Assembly: GCA_903872555.1 (NCBI GenBank)
Contig: CAIQLE010000309.1
Span: forward strand, 1-11,858
Source of the DNA: an uncultured bacterium
GTDB lineage: Bacteria > Pseudomonadota > Gammaproteobacteria > Burkholderiales > Burkholderiaceae_D
Length of the DNA: 11,858 bases
Reading direction: 5' to 3'
Below, one piece after another: positions 10,135 through 11,858 of the stretch. The position numbers were made by a program, and so were the translations under genes. The notes below the pieces were generated by a model, which searched no databases, was not told the DNA's origin, and saw only the letters and a program-made list of their open reading frames with translations. Numbering within the stretch: position 1 is the first letter of the stretch; every line of letters begins with the position of its first letter.

Positions 10135-11858
10135 ATGTCTGCTACCAAAAAAAAATCCAGCCCGCCCAAAAGCCTGCGTACCGTCGACCGTCTGGCGCGG
10201 CTTGGGCTGTCGAGCGACAGCGCGCTGGTGCTGCACCTGCCCATGCGCTATGAGGATGAGACCGAGGTTCTGAGCATCAGCGAAGCCGTGCTGAGGCATG
10301 GCCAGACGGTGCAGATTGAAGGTCTGGTGAGTGACTGCGATGTGCAATACCGGCCGCGCCGACAGCTGGTCGTCACCCTGCATGATGAGACGGGCACGCT
10401 GACGCTGCGTTTCCTGAATTTTTACGGCAGTCAGGCCACCCAAATGGCCGTTGGCAAACGTTTGCGCGTGCGCGGTGAAATGCGGCATGGGTTTTTTGGC
10501 GATGAGATGGTGCATCCCGCCGTGAAATCCGCGGCCACTGATACGCCGCTGCCGCAAGCTCTGACCCCGGTCTACCCGGCCGGTGAAGGTCTGTCACAAA
10601 GCTTGCTGCGCAAGGCGATCGCCAGTGCCATGACACGCTTTGACTGTACCGACACCCTGCCCGTTGCCCTGCGCGAAGCACTGAATTTAATGCCCTTCGA
10701 GCCTGCCATCAGGCTGCTGCACAATCCACCGCCCGATATTGATGAGCATGCCCTGACAGAGCGCAGCCATGCGGCCTGGATACGCATGAAATTCGATGAG
10801 CTACTGGCACAGCAATTGTCGATGAAACGCGCACAGCTGGCGCGGCGTCAGCAGGGCGCGCCCGTATTGGGCAATGTCGGCGCACTCACTACTTCATTTC
10901 TGAGCAGCCTGCCTTTCGCACTGACGGGCGCACAGCACCGAGTGCTGGATGAAATTCGTCACGACATCAAAGCGCCCTATCCCATGCAGCGCCTGCTGCA
11001 GGGTGATGTAGGCAGCGGCAAAACCATTGTCGCTGCACTGGCCGCTACGCAAGCGATCGACAATGGCTATCAGGCGGTATTGATGGCGCCGACTGAAATT
11101 CTGGCCGAGCAGCATTTCCGCAAGATCGCCAGCTGGCTGCTGCCTCTGGGCGTGGATGTCGCCTGGCTCACGGGCAGTCTGAAAAAACGCGAAAAAGAAG
11201 AAGCCCGCGCACGCATAGAATCAGGCGCAGCGAAGCTGGTGATCGGCACGCATGCGCTGATACAACAAGACGTGGAATTTGCCCGGCTGGGTCTGGTGAT
11301 TGTCGATGAACAGCACCGCTTTGGTGTGGCCCAGCGCCTGACTCTGCGTAATAAAGGCGTGGACAGCGTGCCGCATCAATTGATGATGTCGGCCACACCC
11401 ATACCGCGCACGCTGGCCATGACTTACTACGCTGATCTCGAAGTCTCGGTGATTGATGAACTGCCGCCCGGACGCACGCCTGTCGTCACACGGCTGATTC
11501 CTCAGGAGCGGCGCGATGAAGTGGTCGAGCGCGTGCATGCTGCCGCCAAAGAAGGGCGTCAGGTGTATTGGGTCTGTCCGCTGATTGAAGAATCCGAAGT
11601 GCTGCAGCTACAGACCGCCACTGAAACCTACGAACTGCTGACTGCGGCCTTGCCGGATCTGCGCATAGGCCTGGTGCATGGCCGTCTGAAGCCGGCTGAA
11701 AAACAGCAGGTGATGGGAAGTTTCGCGCAAGGTGAACTGCATCTGCTGGTAGCGACCACCGTGATTGAAGTCGGGGTCGATGTACCAAATGCCTCACTGA
11801 TGGTGATAGAACACGCGGAGCGTTTCGGCCTTTCGCAGCTTCATCAGTTGCGGGGCAG
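10135..11858 (+). CDS. recG: ATP-dependent DNA helicase RecG (3' part beyond the window)
   Basis: RecG remodels stalled replication forks and branched recombination intermediates. The window holds 574 complete codons and two bases of the next; the family is about 690 residues, so roughly the last 110-120 are missing. The N-terminal part has VDRLARLGLSSDSALVLHLPMRYED (17-41) and an OB-fold wedge (about 55-150). The helicase motor carries Walker A GDVGSGKT (290-297), the DEQH box (391-394) with RFG after it, SATPIPRT (419-426), VIEVGVDVPNAS (543-554) and the start of motif VI at RFGLSQLHQLRG (563-574). I chose ATG 10135 because relatives start shortly before the VDRLARLGL region; an in-frame ATG at 10075 would add 20 residues. 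Codons 5-7 are AAA AAA AAA, an A9 tract. No clear ribosome site is seen. Confidence 0.96.
   Translation, partial: MSATKKKSSPPKSLRTVDRLARLGLSSDSALVLHLPMRYEDETEVLSISEAVLRHGQTVQIEGLVSDCDVQYRPRRQLVVTLHDETGTLTLRFLNFYGSQATQMAVGKRLRVRGEMRHGFFGDEMVHPAVKSAATDTPLPQALTPVYPAGEGLSQSLLRKAIASAMTRFDCTDTLPVALREALNLMPFEPAIRLLHNPPPDIDEHALTERSHAAWIRMKFDELLAQQLSMKRAQLARRQQGAPVLGNVGALTTSFLSSLPFALTGAQHRVLDEIRHDIKAPYPMQRLLQGDVGSGKTIVAALAATQAIDNGYQAVLMAPTEILAEQHFRKIASWLLPLGVDVAWLTGSLKKREKEEARARIESGAAKLVIGTHALIQQDVEFARLGLVIVDEQHRFGVAQRLTLRNKGVDSVPHQLMMSATPIPRTLAMTYYADLEVSVIDELPPGRTPVVTRLIPQERRDEVVERVHAAAKEGRQVYWVCPLIEESEVLQLQTATETYELLTAALPDLRIGLVHGRLKPAEKQQVMGSFAQGELHLLVATTVIEVGVDVPNASLMVIEHAERFGLSQLHQLRG

Overview
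The window reads as an ordinary core-chromosome segment of a betaproteobacterium. Moderate GC, the gene order and the protein sequences fit the Burkholderiales, perhaps Oxalobacteraceae; the family-level placement is inference from memory, not a search. Almost every base is assigned to a recognisable housekeeping gene. The one accessory insert is a small type II toxin-antitoxin pair. I see no tRNA or rRNA gene, CRISPR array, insertion sequence or prophage, and no gene-free stretch longer than about 185 bases.

Layout. (1) Positions 1-1594, plus strand: a NudJ-like Nudix hydrolase overlaps mnmA, the tRNA 2-thiouridylase, by 8 bases. A perfect bidirectional hairpin terminator (1666-1694) separates them from a convergent YibF-like glutathione S-transferase gene (1711-2322, minus). 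(2) Positions 2323-2505: a divergent promoter region for the transferase gene and for purB (2506-3873, plus), with an 8+8 base inverted repeat around the purB -10 box. (3) Positions 3898-4571: a toxin/antitoxin operon of the HI1419/HI1420 type with a 39-base imperfect palindrome at its front and a strong bidirectional terminator at its end. (4) Positions 4589-10040, minus strand: the classic block queA-tgt-yajC-secD-secF. queA and tgt share an ATGA overlap. yajC has its own extended -10 promoter, and an intrinsic-terminator-like hairpin lies between yajC and secD. (5) Positions 10135-11858, plus strand: recG, diverging from queA and cut off by the window end just after helicase motif VI begins.

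How the genes work together. MnmA thiolates U34, while QueA and Tgt build queuosine at G34, so two separate wobble-base modification routes lie in one window. YajC, SecD and SecF form the accessory complex of the SecYEG translocon. PurB serves purine synthesis, RecG rescues stalled replication forks, and NudJ cleans up nucleotide or thiamin-precursor diphosphates. The order nudJ-mnmA-(gap)-purB matches Escherichia coli nudJ-mnmA-hflD-purB, except that hflD is absent and the transferase gene sits in its place on the other strand.

The observations most worth checking are the toxin-antitoxin palindrome and toxin start codon, the internal terminator before secD, the dyad over the purB promoter, the A9 tract at the start of recG, and the paired Asp-to-Glu changes in SecF. 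I found no evidence for a wholly new biological system.
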